64,000 bases of DNA. Source: Stictocephala bisonia. Taxonomy: Eukaryota; Arthropoda; Insecta; Hemiptera; Membracidae. The translations under genes and the position numbers were made by a program. Location of the stretch: positions 1,175,941 through 1,239,940 of the forward strand of contig JAQJVL010000084.1 of the NCBI GenBank assembly GCA_035578905.1, written 5' to 3'. The notes under the pieces were generated by a model. That model worked only from the letters and a program-made list of their open reading frames with translations. It had not been told where the DNA came from and ran no database searches. Shown here piece after piece: positions 48,111 to 60,381 of this stretch (position 1 is its first letter; the number at the start of each line of letters is the position of its first letter).

Positions 48111-48470
48111 ATGCATATTGTACACTGCAGTGACGACAATAATGTGGCAGTAAAATATACGACTCATATCCATATTTCGTTACCAAATAACTTTTATACG
48201 AAACGAACTATTTTATATTCACGCCAAGCTACATTTTACGACGAATGTTGTTTTCGCTTTACGACTGGATCATTACGTTACACATATGTTCAATGTAATG
48301 TTTGGTCATTTATGTTAGAATATGAGCTAGAAGTAGTTTATATTGAAAAGAAGAGAGAAAAACATTACATACAGTTGGTAATAACTCCCTGATGATATAT
48401 TTGACTCATGTCAATTAAGCTGATAACATTTGTGGATTGGCTACATGTACAGGTGAATACAATTCATTAA
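48111..48470. other. Unique flank of the 69-bp array
   Basis: The frame that is open across the array continues to a stop at 48392 through unique sequence with no recognisable domain. Otherwise nothing seen. Confidence 0.4.
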
Positions 48471-48655
48471 TAAGACACCGATCGTAGATATATATGGGCA
48501 AATGAGAGGGGCAAATAAGTTTGATAACTGTAGATGAACGCGTGTAGACGTTGTAACTGAGGTCGACTGTTCCTTAGAAAGAGACATTTATTAATAGCCC
48601 GATAGCTAAGGTAACTGGAACATACAGATTTATGAGGCATTCGTATACATGGCGT
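48471..48655 (-). mobile_element. SINE-A copy 3, tail half only
   Basis: Matches 5200-5600 and 61477-61832: TAAGACACCGATCGTAGATA, GTAGATGAACG, GAGGTCGACTGTTCCTTAGA, AAGAGACATTTATTAATAGC and CCGATAGCTAAGGTAACTGG. It ends before the tRNA-like head. Confidence 0.7.
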
Positions 48656-48744
48656 ACGGTTTCTTGTCCGCTACCATTTATATAAAACTGTGTTACATAC
48701 TTGGAAAAATTTCAAAAGTCATTTGATATTAATACAAATATCAA

Positions 48745-49440
48745 GTGATCTTCTGTGAAAAACCTAAAAATCCAATCCATCAAGCCATTTAAGACTTGCC
48801 TCTCTTATTCTGTTTATGCTAGCTAATCCCTCTGTAAAAGAGCATAGGGGGCACTCTGTAACTAAATAATCCATTGTTTGGATAGACTCCCCACAATCAT
48901 ATGACTAATCTAGTTTCAATCCCCATTTATATTTTCAGTAGTTACATTTGCCCACGCCAGTTTGGAAGCGGTTCAACAGTGTCATTTCCCTTCGCGGGAG
49001 GTTCATCCCACCTACAGGTATTGACGGATCGTTAATAAGGAACTTATTTCGTCCATCAAAGCTGTTCCACGCTACGGCCCAGCTGGTATTGGTCGAAACA
49101 TTTGATCTGCTTAACTGGAAAGCAGCACGTATAGGTTTTGATATTTTTAAGCGGCCATTCTGACGAGGAAGATCCTGTATAATGGGAGGTGCGGGGTATT
49201 CAAGATCTTATCGAATTCTTTAAATAGTGAGTGCCTCCTAAAGGGAGATAATATTCTGTGCAATATTATTTCTGAAGAAATTATGTTGCACAGAACTGGG
49301 AGACAAGGAAGTGAAGTTGCCATGAGAATGCCACTAATAGCTCTCACTGCCCTATTAAGTTGGACATCAATCCCTTTAGTATGTTCACTATTTAGCCATA
49401 CGGGAGCACTCTACTGAGCAACTGCAAAAATGTTAACTTC
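48745..49440 (-). pseudogene. Non-LTR retrotransposon ORF2 C-terminal pseudogene
   Basis: Translated in pieces on the minus strand, this matches the region after the RT domain of jockey-like LINEs. The order is SAPVWLNSEHTK, QLNRAVRAISGI, LPCLPVLCNI, then NLPRREMTLLNRFQTGVGKC, KWGL, and finally a zinc-knuckle-like stretch with DCG, QTMDYLVTECP. The family pattern there is N(L)PRxxWxLLNRxRTGxGxC followed by C-x-CG-x-QTxxHxxxxCP. Several stops (for example after VAQ and before KYKWGL) and frameshifts show it is dead. The open 66-codon piece 49147-49347 is part of it. Polymerase motifs would lie at higher coordinates but are not seen. Confidence 0.82.
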
Positions 49441-50342
49441 ATTTCAATTTTATATAGAAAAGTTTGCAAACGCATTTTATTTCACAGGCCTACTAGGCTA
49501 GTGAATCAATAATTTAAAGATAATCAAAAATAAGTCATACGGTTCAATTTTAAATATTTACAAATTTTCAGAGGGAGTAATTTTAAACTGTGCAGATAGT
49601 ACATTGTTGATGACAATGGTGTTGACCACATTACATCTAAACACTGTATCTCAAAATAGAAGTTACTGTTCTTGATGCTAGACTCTGGAATAAGTTGATT
49701 TATGAAAACAAATAACAGATTAAACTTTCGTGCAGAAATGCAACCACATTATTGGCGATTTGTGGTTACATAGTACATACATAACTTACAAACCACTAAT
49801 GGCTCGCACCACAATGTCACTGTGGTGATATGTAAGCCTACTACATATAGCAACGTTTAACAAATAAGAGACAAATATAAAAACAAACTATCAGACTTTG
49901 GACCATCAAACTTGGCACAAATGTTCTTTGTAGGCTCTAGATGCGTAAAAAAGAGGATTTTAAAATATATCACCTGAAATAGGTAAAAAATGGTCCCAAT
50001 AGCGGCCAATCAGAGACTTTTTTACCATTCATCTTACGGATGAGAGAGCTAGGACGATGCAGCTTAATACATTTTTGATCAACGTAGGCGTGCTATGACA
50101 AGAAAAAACACAATTGTCGTCAGATTTGTTCCAGAACTCAGGTAAATAATAATTATAATAATACTGGAGACACGATTGTAGTTTCAACAAAGCCTTATCG
50201 AGAAGTACGAATAATAACAGCTAGTATATATATATATATAAGTTAGCTTAGATATATTATCGACACATATGAATCCATCCAAACGAGCACCAATCGTGTG
50301 CACATTTTACATAGGCACGTACCAATACGACAATCTGCAATA
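49441..50342. other. AT-rich intergenic stretch
   Basis: No gene recognised apart from the satellite relic listed separately at 49775-49836. A (TA)n run occurs at about 50224-50240. Confidence 0.45.
49775..49836 (-). repeat. Solo inverted relic of the 157-bp satellite monomer
   Basis: On the minus strand it reads CAGTGACATTGTGGTGCGAG, CCATTAGTGGTTTGTAAGTT and ATGTATG, against the array monomer CAGTGAGATTGTGGTGTGAG, CCATTAGTGGTTTGTTAGTT and ATATACC: only a few differences in over 40 bases. It lies about 29 kb from the array. Confidence 0.8.
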
Positions 50343-50795
50343 CAGGGTGGAAAAAAAATATGAAAACGCCTTCACAACTTTTGTCTGAATTTACTTGTAA
50401 AAGTTAAATCTTGCACATGGTCATAGTTACAAAGAACATGCTTTTTGACGCCATTAGCGACATTTCATCTTTTCAGGGGGACAGCCCACGAGGAGTTGAA
50501 CGAAAATCTTCAACGTAAGCCTAGCTCATGTTTGGTATGAAATAAAAGGTCTATTTAAGAGAAATTATTTTCCGCAAACCGGACTTCGTAAGGTTTATCC
50601 TTTCCAGAGTAGTGGTCGTTTGAATTTTAAATTAACTAATTTGAATAATATTATTTCTCCGCTATTTAATGGTTTTAAGTAAATAATTCTGATCAAAAAT
50701 TGTACTTTATGGAACGCAGTTATTTAAAAAAATTAAATTATCTATGGAAAAAATAATGTTGTTGTGAAAGCGTTTTCATATTTTTGTCCGCCCTG
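50343..50795. mobile_element. MITE with 35-bp terminal inverted repeats and TA target duplication
   Basis: The left end CAGGGTGGAAAAAAAATATG then AAAACGCCTTCACAAC and the right end (complement) CAGGGCGGACAAAAATATGA then AAACGCTTTCACAAC pair with few mismatches. TA flanks both sides (50341-50342 and 50796-50797). The length is 453 bp and there is no ORF. TA target sites are typical of Tc1/mariner-type transposases acting in trans. Confidence 0.88.
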
Positions 50796-50872
50796 TATCT
50801 ATGACAAACATGTCAGTGTTCTTCTATTTCTTACTACATATTTTACCTACTTAGTAAAATAAGTCTTACTTC

Positions 50873-51545
50873 ATTTAGGGAGAGCCGGTGACCAAGTGGT
50901 CTGAGTTACCCCAAGTTACCCCACTTAGGGAGAGCCGGTGACCAAGTGGTCTGAGTTACCCCAAGTTACCCCACTTAGGGAGAGCCGGTGACCAAGTGGT
51001 CTGAGTTACCCCAAGTTACCGCCATTTAGGGAGAGCCGGTGACCAAGTGGTCTGAGTTACCCCAAGTTACCCCACTTAGGGAGAGCCGGGTGACCAAGTG
51101 GTCTGAGTTACCCCAAGTACCCCACTTAGGGAGAGCCGGTGACCAAGTGGTCTGGAGTTACTCCAAGTTACCATCTGAGTTACCCCAAGATACCCCACTT
51201 AGGGAGAGCCGGTGACCAAGTGGTCTGAGTTACCCCAAGTTACCGCACTTAGGAAGAGCCGGTGACCAAGTGGTCTGAGTTACCCCAAGTTACCCCACTT
51301 AGGGAGAGCCGGTGACCAAGTGGTCTGAGTTACCCCAAGTTACCCCACTTAGGGAGAGCCGGTGACCAAGTGGTCTGAGTTACCCCAAGTTCGAATCCTG
51401 GCCTGAACTTAAGGTCTGTATCAGTAATATTCACCTTGTACTATACTGGTCTTCTCCCTAAACTCTGTCTGAATAAGATCTTCGCACACACCAAAATACT
51501 ACGAGGAATAGGCAGGTTAAGGCTAAGAAGAAAAGGATCGTTTTC
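50873..51545 (+). mobile_element. SINE-B copy with tandemly amplified tRNA-like head
   Basis: Ten copies of a 50-bp unit, ACTTAGGGAGAGCCGGTGAC, CAAGTGGTCTGAGTTACCCC and AAGTTACCCC, each carrying the A-box-like part of the SINE. The last copy runs into a canonical B box (GTTCGAATCC, 51389-51398) and then a normal SINE-B body (ATCAGTAATATTCACCTTGT, ACTCTGTCTGAATAAG, AGGAATAGGCAGGTTAAGG) to about 51545. Copies 4-6 have small indels and one carries about 20 extra bases. The body matches 44784-45025 in the opposite orientation. Confidence 0.9.
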
Positions 51546-52794
51546 TACTTAAAAAGTTTTAAACATTTTTTTATAAATTGTTCAGAGTTCCCGACAATGT
51601 TTACAACAAACGTGGTTATTATGAAGCCATCACTATTATATCCACATAAGGAAAGAACAATTAATTAATTTTAACAGATTCGATTTTAAAGCTGTATTAA
51701 CGTAAACAATACTATTTATCTGAGGGATTAATTTAAAATACAAAACTGAATCTAAAACCAGTATCTATAAACAATTACTCCCTTACATTAAACTGTTTAA
51801 GAATGAAGGGAAGAAAAAAGCCATTGTTCATTGAGGTTTCGGTGAGGAAGCCATTGTTTTCGTTCATTGAAAAGAAACGCATCTTGTGTTGTGACCTACT
51901 CTTGAATAATAATAAGTAAATCTCATACAAATACATTAAAATATTACTGCAATTATCATCAATTTTACTTTATCAGTCTTTTAAAAATAGCGAAATTATT
52001 TGAAGCCAAACGTAACAATTAATGTGTTAATTATTTATGTATTACATATGTGATTTATTAATGTGTAAACTTCAACAAATAAAACTTTAAAGCAAACTTA
52101 ATAAAAGCATAAACTTGTATCTCAGTGATAATAATTTTAGGTTTTAACGACGTTTCTTATGTTTCAAGTTGTAATCTTCAGTTATTAATGAAACACATTT
52201 ATTTGGAAAATTACAGCTTTTACACAGGAAGATTCATAAGTAACCCTGTAAACTCATATCAGATGTTCCTATTTATTGGGCTAAGTACACAAATTAATGT
52301 TACTAGATAATATAAAAACTATATTACCAACATTAAAATTTAAAAGTTAGTGGGTGGATGAAAAGAATACGTATGAATTGTTTTCAAGTATTAGAATATA
52401 TTGTAATCTCCTGTTCTCTACACCCTTATATTATCAAAGGGTGTTATTTGAACTGATATCTCCGCTACCATTATGGTGACAGCGTCGATATACTCTACTC
52501 TAACTATACTATGTTAGAGGAGTGAAATCGAATGTGACGGTCATGGCCGGTTTATACTCGCTGTCTGATTGTCTCGACAGTTATAATTCTAACCCGATAT
52601 TTTTAATTTTATCTGTCTTTTTGACACCGACCACTGATCGTAATTTATAACGTGCGAATATGCTTGGATGAGCAAGTAACGTAATACAAATTGTATTCAA
52701 TTGACACAGTTGATCAAATTACATCACTACATGTCTTTTAATCATTCTTTATTTGATGGATCTTACAAATGTTCTAGCCAATTAATGTAACACA
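51546..52794. other. AT-rich intergenic stretch
   Basis: No gene recognised. A 61-codon ORF at 52125-52310 is AT-driven and not called. Confidence 0.45.
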
Positions 52795-55700
52795 TTGTAG
52801 CGTTACAATATGGTGACACTCTATCCGTTGGTAGTCTTAGAACAAATAATTGTACCAAATAAATAAACTATAATAAATACATGCCCGCTCGTCCAACATG
52901 AGCTCAGATAGTAAACCGTTTACGGTAACTTCAACGTTACAATATGGTGACACTGTATCCGTTGGTAGTCTTAGAACAAATAATTGTACCAAATAAATAA
53001 ACTATAATAAATACATGCCCGCTCGTCCAACATGAGCTCAGATAGTAAACCGTTTACGGTAACTTCAACGTTACAATATGGTGACACTGTATCCGTTGGT
53101 AGTCTTAGAACAAATAATTGTACCAAATAAATAAACTATAATAAATACATGCCCGCTCGTCTAACATGAGCTCAGATAGTAAACCGTTTACGGTAACTTC
53201 AAAGTTACAATATGGTGACACTGTATCCGTTGGTAGTCTTAGAACAAATAATTGTACCAAATAAATAAACTATAATAAATACATGCCCGCTCGTCTAACA
53301 TGAGCTCAGATAGTAAACCGTTTACGGTAACTTCAAAGTTACAATATGGTGACACTGTATCCGTTGGTAGTCTTAGAACAAATAATTGTACCAAATAAAT
53401 AAACTATAATAAATACATGCCCGCTCGTCTAACATGAGCTCAGATAGTAAACCGTTTACGGTAACTTCAAAGTTACAATATGGTGACACTGTATCCGTTG
53501 GTAGTCTTAGAACAAATAATTGTACCAAATAAATAAACTATAATAAATACATGCACGCTCGTCTAACATGAGCTCAGATAGTAAACCGTTTACGGTAACT
53601 TCAACGTTACAATATGGTGACACTCTATCCGTTGGTAGTCTTAGAACAAATAATTGTACCAAATAAATAAACTATAATAAATACATGCCCGCTCGTCTAA
53701 CATGAGCTCAGATAGTAAACCGTTTACGGTAACTTCAAAGTTACAATATGGTGACACTGTATCCGTTGGTAGTCTTAGAACAAATAATTGTACCAAATAA
53801 ATAAACTATAATAAATACATGCCCGCTCGTCTAACATGAGCTCAGATAGTAAACCGTTTACGGTAACTTCAACGTTACAATATGGTGACACTCTATCCGT
53901 TGGTAGTCTTAGAACAAATAATTGTACCAAATAAATAAACTATAATAAATACATGCCCGCTCGTCTAACATGAGCTCAGATAGTAAACCGTTTACGGTAA
54001 CTTCAAAGTTACAATATGGTGACACTGTATCCGTTGGTAGTCTTAGAACAAATAATTGTACCAAATAAATAAACTATAATAAATACATGCACGCTCGTCT
54101 AACATGAGCTCAGATAGTAAACCGTTTACGGTAACTTCAAAGTTACAATATGGTGACACTCTATCCGTTGGTAGTCTTAGAACAAATAATTGTACCAAAT
54201 AAATAAACTATAATAAATACATGCCCGCTCGTCTAACATGAGCTCAGATAGTAAACCGTTTACGGTAACTTCAAAGTTACAATATGGTGACACTGTATCC
54301 GTTGGTAGTCTTAGAACAAATAATTGTACCAAATAAATAAACTATAATAAATACGTGCCCGCTCGTCCAACATGAGCTCAGATAGTAAACCGTTTACGGT
54401 AACTTCTACGTTACAATATGGTGACACTGTATCCGTTGGTAGTCTTAGAACAAATAATTGTACCAAATAAATAAACTATAATAAATACATGCCCGCTCGT
54501 CCAACATGAGCTCAGATAGTAAACCGTTTACGGTAACTTCTACGTTACAATATGGTGACACTGTATCCGTTGGTAGTCTTAGAACAAATAATTGTACCAA
54601 ATAAATAAACTATAATAAATACATGCCCGCTCGTCTAACATGAGCTCAGATAGTAAACCGTTTACGGTAACTTCTACGTTACAATATGGTGACACTGTAT
54701 CCGTTGGTAGTCTTAGAACAAATAATTGTACCAAATAAATAAACTATAATAAATACATGCCCGCTCGTCCAACATGAGCTCAGATAGTAAACCGTTTACG
54801 GTAACTTCAAAGTTACAATATGGTGACACTCTATCCGTTGGTAGTCTTAGAACAAATAATTGTACCAAATAAATAAACTATAATAAATACATGCCCGCTC
54901 GTCTAACATGAGCTCAGATAGTAAACCGTTTACGGTAACTTCAACGTTACAATATGGCGACACTGTATCCGTTGGTAGTCTTAGAACACATAATTGTATC
55001 AAATAAATAAACTATAATAAATACATGCCCGCTCGTCCAACATGAGCTCAGATAGTAAACCGTTTACGGTAACTTCAACGTTACAATATGGTAACACTCT
55101 ATCCGTTGGTAGTCTTAGAACAAATAATTGTACCAAATAAATAAACTATAATAAATACATGCCCGCTCGTCTAACATGAGCTCAGATATTAAACCGTTTA
55201 CGGTAACTTCAACGTTACAATATGGTGACACTGTATCCGTTGGTAGTCTTAGAACAAATAATTGTACCAAATAAATAAACTATAATAAATACATGCCCGC
55301 TCGTCTAACATGAGCTCAGATAGTAAACCGTTTACGGTAACTTCAACGTTACAATATGGTAACACTCTATCCGTTGGTAGTCTTAGAACAAATAATTGTA
55401 CCAAATAAATAAACTATAATAAATACATGCCCGCTCGTCTAACATGAGCTCAGATATTAAACCGTTTACGGTAACTTCAACGTTACAATATGGTGACACT
55501 CTATCCGTTGGTAGTCTTAGAACAAATAATTGTACCAAATAAATAAACTATAATAAATACATGCCCGCTCGTCTAACATGAGCTCAGATAGTAAACCTTT
55601 TACGGTAACTTCAACGTTACAATATGGTGACACTGTATCCGTTGGTAGTCTTAGAACAAATAATTGTACCAAATAAATAAACTATAATAAATACATGCCC

Positions 55701-57895
55701 GCTCGTCTAACATGAGCTCAGATAGTAAACCGTTTACGGTAACTTCAACGTTACAATATGGTGACACTCTATCCGTTGGTAGTCTTAGAACAAATAATTG
55801 TACCAAATAAATAAACTATAATAAATACATGCCCGCTCGTCTAACATGAGCTCAGATAGTAAACCGTTTACGGTAACTTCAACGTTACAATATGGTGACA
55901 CTGTATCTGTTGGTAGTCTTAGAACAAATAATTGTACCTAATAAATAAACTATAATAAATACATGCCCGCTCGTCTAACATGAGCTCAGATAGTAAACCG
56001 TTTACGGTAACTTCAACGTTACAATATGGTGACACTGTATCCGTTGGTAGTCTTAGAACAAATAATTGTACCAAATAAATAAACTATAATAAATACATGC
56101 CCGCTCGTCCAACATGAGCTCAGATAGTAAACCGTTTACGGTAACTTCAACGTTACAATATGGTGACACTGTATCCGTTGGTAGTCTTAGAACAAATAAT
56201 TGTACCAAATAAATAAACTATAATAAATACATGCCCGCTCGTCTAACATGAGCTCAGATAGTAAACCGTTTACGGTAACTTCAACGTTACAATATGGTGA
56301 CACTGTATCCGTTGGTAGTCTTAGAACAAATAATTGTACCAAATAAATAAACTATAATAAATACATGCCCGCTCGTCTAACATGAGCTCAGATAGTAAAC
56401 CGTTTACGGTAACTTCAACGTTACAATATGGTGACACTGTATCCGTTGGTAGTCTTAGAACAAATAATTGTACCAAATAAATAAACTATAATAAATACAT
56501 GCCCGCTCGTCTAACATGAGCTCAGATAGTAAACCGTTTACGGTAACTTCAACGTTACAATATAGTGACACTGTATCCGTTGGTAGTCTTAGAACAAATA
56601 ATTGTACCAAATAAATAAACTATAATAAATACATGCCCGCTCGTCTAACATGAGCTCAGATAGTAAACCGTTTACGGTAACTTCTACGTTACAATATAGT
56701 GACACTGTATCCGTTGGTAGTCTTAGAACAAATAATTGTACCAAATAAATAAACTATAATAAATACATGCCCGCTCGTCCAACATGAGCTCAGATAGTAA
56801 ACCGTTTACGGTAACTTCTACGTTACAATATGGTGACACTGTATCCGTTGGTAGTCTTAGAACAAATAATTGTACCAAATAAATAAACTATAATAAATAC
56901 ATGCCCGCTCGTCTAACATGAGCTCAGATAGTAAACCGTTTACGGTAACTTCAAAGTTACAATATGGTGACACTGTATCCGTTGGTAGTCTTAGAACAAA
57001 TAATTGTACCAAATAAATAAACTATAATAAATACATGCCCGCTCGTCTAACATGAGCTCAGATAGTAAACCGTTTACGGTAACTTCAACGTTACAATATG
57101 GTGACACTCTATCCGTTGGTAGTCTTAGAACAAATAATTGTACCAAATAAAAAACTATAATAAATACATGCCCGCTCGTCTAACATGAGCTCAGATAGTA
57201 AACCGTTTACGGTAACTTCAACGTTACAATATGGTGACACTGTATCCGTTGGTAGTCTTAGAACAAATAATTGTACCAAATAAATAAACTATAATAAATA
57301 CATGCCCGCTCGTCTAACATGAGCTCAGATAGTAAACCGTTTACGGTAACTTCAACGTTACAATATGGTGACACTCTATCCGTTGGTAGTCTTAGAACAA
57401 ATAATTGTACCAAATAAAAAACTATAATAAATACATGCCCGCTCGTCTAACATGAGCTCAGATAGTAAACCGTTTACGGTAACTTCAACGTTACAATATG
57501 GTGACACTGTATCCGTTGGTAGTCTTAGAACAAATAATTGTACCAAATAAATAAACTATAATAAATACATGCCCGCTCGTCTAACATGAGCTCAGATAGT
57601 AAACCGTTTACGGTAACTTCAACGTTACAATATGGTGACACTGTATCCGTTGGTAGTCTTAGAACAAATAAGTGTACCAAATAAATAAACTATAATAAAT
57701 ACATGCCCGCTCGTCTAACATGAGCTCAGATAGTAAACCGTTTACGGTAACTTCAACGTTACAATATGGTAACACTGTATCCGTTGGTAGTCTTAGAACA
57801 AATAATTGTACCAAATAAATAAACTATAATAAATACATGCCCGCTCGTCTAACATGAGCTCAGATAGTAAACCGTTTACGGTAACTTCAACGTTA
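52795..57895. repeat. 134-bp satellite array, about 38 copies
   Basis: Units starting CGTTACAATATGGTGACACT recur at 52801, 52935, 53069 and onward at 134 bp to 57895, with a few single-base deletions (near 57148 and 57415). Variants such as CACTCT/CACTGT, TCAACG/TCAAAG/TCTACG and CGTCCAAC/CGTCTAAC sort into local blocks. Each unit has the short dyad ACCGTTTACGGT and an AT-rich CAAATAAATAAACTATAATA. The core AGTAAACCGTTTACGGTAAC then TTCAACGTTACAATAT matches the 94-bp array at 41396-42200. No ORF. Confidence 0.97.
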
Positions 57896-58860
57896 CAATA
57901 TCCTGTGCTTTGCATAAATACAGGCAAAACAGATTCAATATCATCAAAGGTTATCGTTGTAAACAGCGAGGGACTGCAGATTTCGGTTTAGCATGTAGAT
58001 TGGAATTTTTTCTCTACACTCACTCACGCTAGTTAAATATAATAGCATAAATATACATAAAAGATGCGTTCTTTATGAAATATAATGCCACTTTTATTAA
58101 ACGTCTAAGGAGGTTATTTCTATAAATTCCTTAGGTTATGAAACTTGATATCAGATACATGTTTCGATGTAATTTATTATTCTCCCTTTCCAAACACGTT
58201 TTAAAATCAGTTCAGTTTAATATACGGGGTTGGGAAAAAGTCTGGAATATAGTTATTAATTTTAAAACTATAGAAAAAATTTAAGGAATCTTTGCAATTA
58301 TGTACATGTCGCTATAACAAACATTTAGGCATATTTTACTCGTGTTTTGCATAGCCAGGCGATGGCCTAGGAAAGAAGTCTTAACAATTTTAAATGTAAG
58401 TCTTCCTCTAGTTATTCCTCATTTTAAAGGTCTTTATTTGTACAATACAAAAGTGCAAATATGGAGTCAAAAGGATGGTCCAGTCAGAAAATACAGCCTC
58501 TCAAAGAATTTAATATCATAAAACTAATATTTCTTAAGAATAAGGATAAGATAGTTTTCGTATATTGCTTTCAGCTATAATTTAATTGACATAAATAATA
58601 CGTTCATTTATTTACAATTAAAAAACACATTATAAATTATTGTTATAATTTTATTAAACTATTTCTACGGTACACTTACTGTCGAATATGTTTTTCTCAT
58701 TTTAATTTTTTATTTTTACAATGCATTCTTTAATTACTGTTATATCAATCAACAACATACTCAACAAAACGGATCTCAAACAGGGATTAACTCAAATATC
58801 GGAATAACTAAGAAGTGTTAAATATGTGACATTAAATTATTTGAGGGGAAAATATAGCCC

Positions 58861-58866
<6 letters not shown>
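57896..58866. other. Flank of the 134-bp array and AT-rich stretch
   Basis: The first bases after the array, TGTGCTTTGCATAAATACAG, correspond to the next part of the 94-bp unit (GTGCTTTGCATAACAACGG). Blocks CAGATTCAATATCA and ATGTAGATTGGAATT (57932-58007) recur near 9254-9320. Nothing coding is seen beyond this. Confidence 0.5.

Positions 58867-58912
<46 letters not shown>
58867..58912. repeat. (TA)n microsatellite
   Basis: About 23 uninterrupted TA units, then an imperfect TAGTATATATGTATAGTATA. Confidence 0.95.
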
Positions 58913-58916
<4 letters not shown>

Positions 58917-59239
58917 TATATGTATAGTATATTTTCTAACTGGGTAAGTCTTTTGACCTCAGATTTGCACTTTTGTACTTTACAAATAAACATTTTAAAA
59001 ATAAGGTATAACTCTAGGTGGGCTTACATTTAAATTTTGTATGACTTCCTTCGTAGGCCATTCCCTGGCTATGCGAAAAACAAGTAAAATACGTATAAAT
59101 GTTTGGTGTAGGGACATGTACATAATTGCCAAGTTTTATTACATTTTTTCTATAGTTTTAAAATTAATCAATATATTACAGACTTTTGCCCAACTCTGTA
59201 TATGTTTAATTTCGGAAGATGCATATCACTTGTTTTAGG
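58913..59239. other. AT-rich stretch
   Basis: Two overlapping ORFs of 60-65 codons without recognisable features. Nothing called. Confidence 0.45.
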
Positions 59240-59438
59240 TTTTTTTCATAAAAAGGAAAAGCGGATCTCCTTTCTCACTCTACTCATGTCTCAGAGACCA
59301 ATGATCTATGAGGAACTTATTCATACCGAGTATGGGATAGAACCAGTACAATACAAGGTGAACATTACTGAAAAGTACTTCTAGTCCAGGAACCTTAGCT
59401 CTCACTCTAACTTGACTCGAAGTCCTGACGCCGAACTT
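59240..59438 (-). mobile_element. SINE-B copy, degenerate
   Basis: Matches 44784-45025 in the same orientation: GATCTATGAGGAACTTATTC, AACCAGTACAATACAAGG, TGAACATTACTGA, CTAGTCCAGG and GAAGTCCTGACGCC. The B-box region has lost GGATTCGAACC, and the A-box end is cut off. Confidence 0.8.
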
Positions 59439-60060
59439 GTTTATGAAGGACGTGTATCCAGGATCCGGGAGATTACGACTCCTTGCACTGGAGAACCTAC
59501 TTCATGGATATCGTCGTACACACAGATGTATATTTATGTGACGATATCGTGACTGTACCGCCTTTCTTTTCCTTACTTCTGCATGAAGTTTATCTTTAAC
59601 GAAATACTTCATATTCAATTCCGGAAACTGTTTACTTTAAGACTTCTCTAATGTAGCAATACGTTAAAAGTCTTACTATTCAGATCAGTTGCTAATAGGT
59701 CAACTTATGAAAGTTAATAAGACAAAAAAGGACAAGTTTTCCCAAACTGACAAAAGACAACCGTTAATTAACACGGTCTAATTTATTTGTCGTTGTGAAT
59801 TCTGCGTTTTATACCACAATCTACAAAAATCTATAAGCAAAAGACGTTATTTTTAATTACAAACTTAACGCTGGGTTAGAGTTTTAACGTAATCTTGTAA
59901 ATTTGTCACAGTTACGTGACTTTAATACACGTTGAGAAAAATCTTCTAACAATTTCACACGATCTTCTAGACTTATAACCCAATTATTACTTGCTATTGT
60001 CTTCACTATAGCCGAACAATAGCGAACTGAGTGTTATATTCCACGCTAAACCATAGTAAA
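59439..60060. other. AT-rich intergenic stretch
   Basis: No gene or repeat recognised. Confidence 0.45.
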
Positions 60061-60178
60061 CTAAGGAGTTGATCTGACTATAACGATATTAATAAATGGC
60101 TCTTTATAAGGAACAACCGACCTTATTTGGTAACAATGACTACACTCATTCGGCCATATCTGTGTCATCGGCGTCTGA
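60061..60178 (+). mobile_element. SINE-A copy 4, inverted tail fragment
   Basis: Reverse complement of the tail half of 61477-61832: AATAAATGGCTCTTTATAAG, GAACAACCGACCTTA, TAACAATGACTACACTCATT and ATCGGCGTCT. It is the only copy oriented head-to-tail on the plus strand. An 11-bp inverted repeat (TTAATTAGAAT and ATTCTAATTAA) follows at about 60200-60232. Confidence 0.75.
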
Positions 60179-60381
60179 AATAACAAATAATTCATTGTTA
60201 ATTAGAATTATTATTGATTATTCTAATTAATAATGAATATTAATTAGTAAATAAATGAAGACGTTTGTTTTGTCATTCATAGAGTTAAGGTTTATTATGC
60301 AATCCTACAAATACGTCGACCATATTAAACAGCGTATTTTAAACTTAATCAGGTACTTTACCATGCCGTAATACAGTAATG

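Noticed and set aside
45537..48392. 951-codon ORF as a real gene
   Set aside because: It is carried by a 69-bp tandem repeat whose length is divisible by three, it starts at GTG, has no promoter or introns visible and no known domain. Kept only as a finding.
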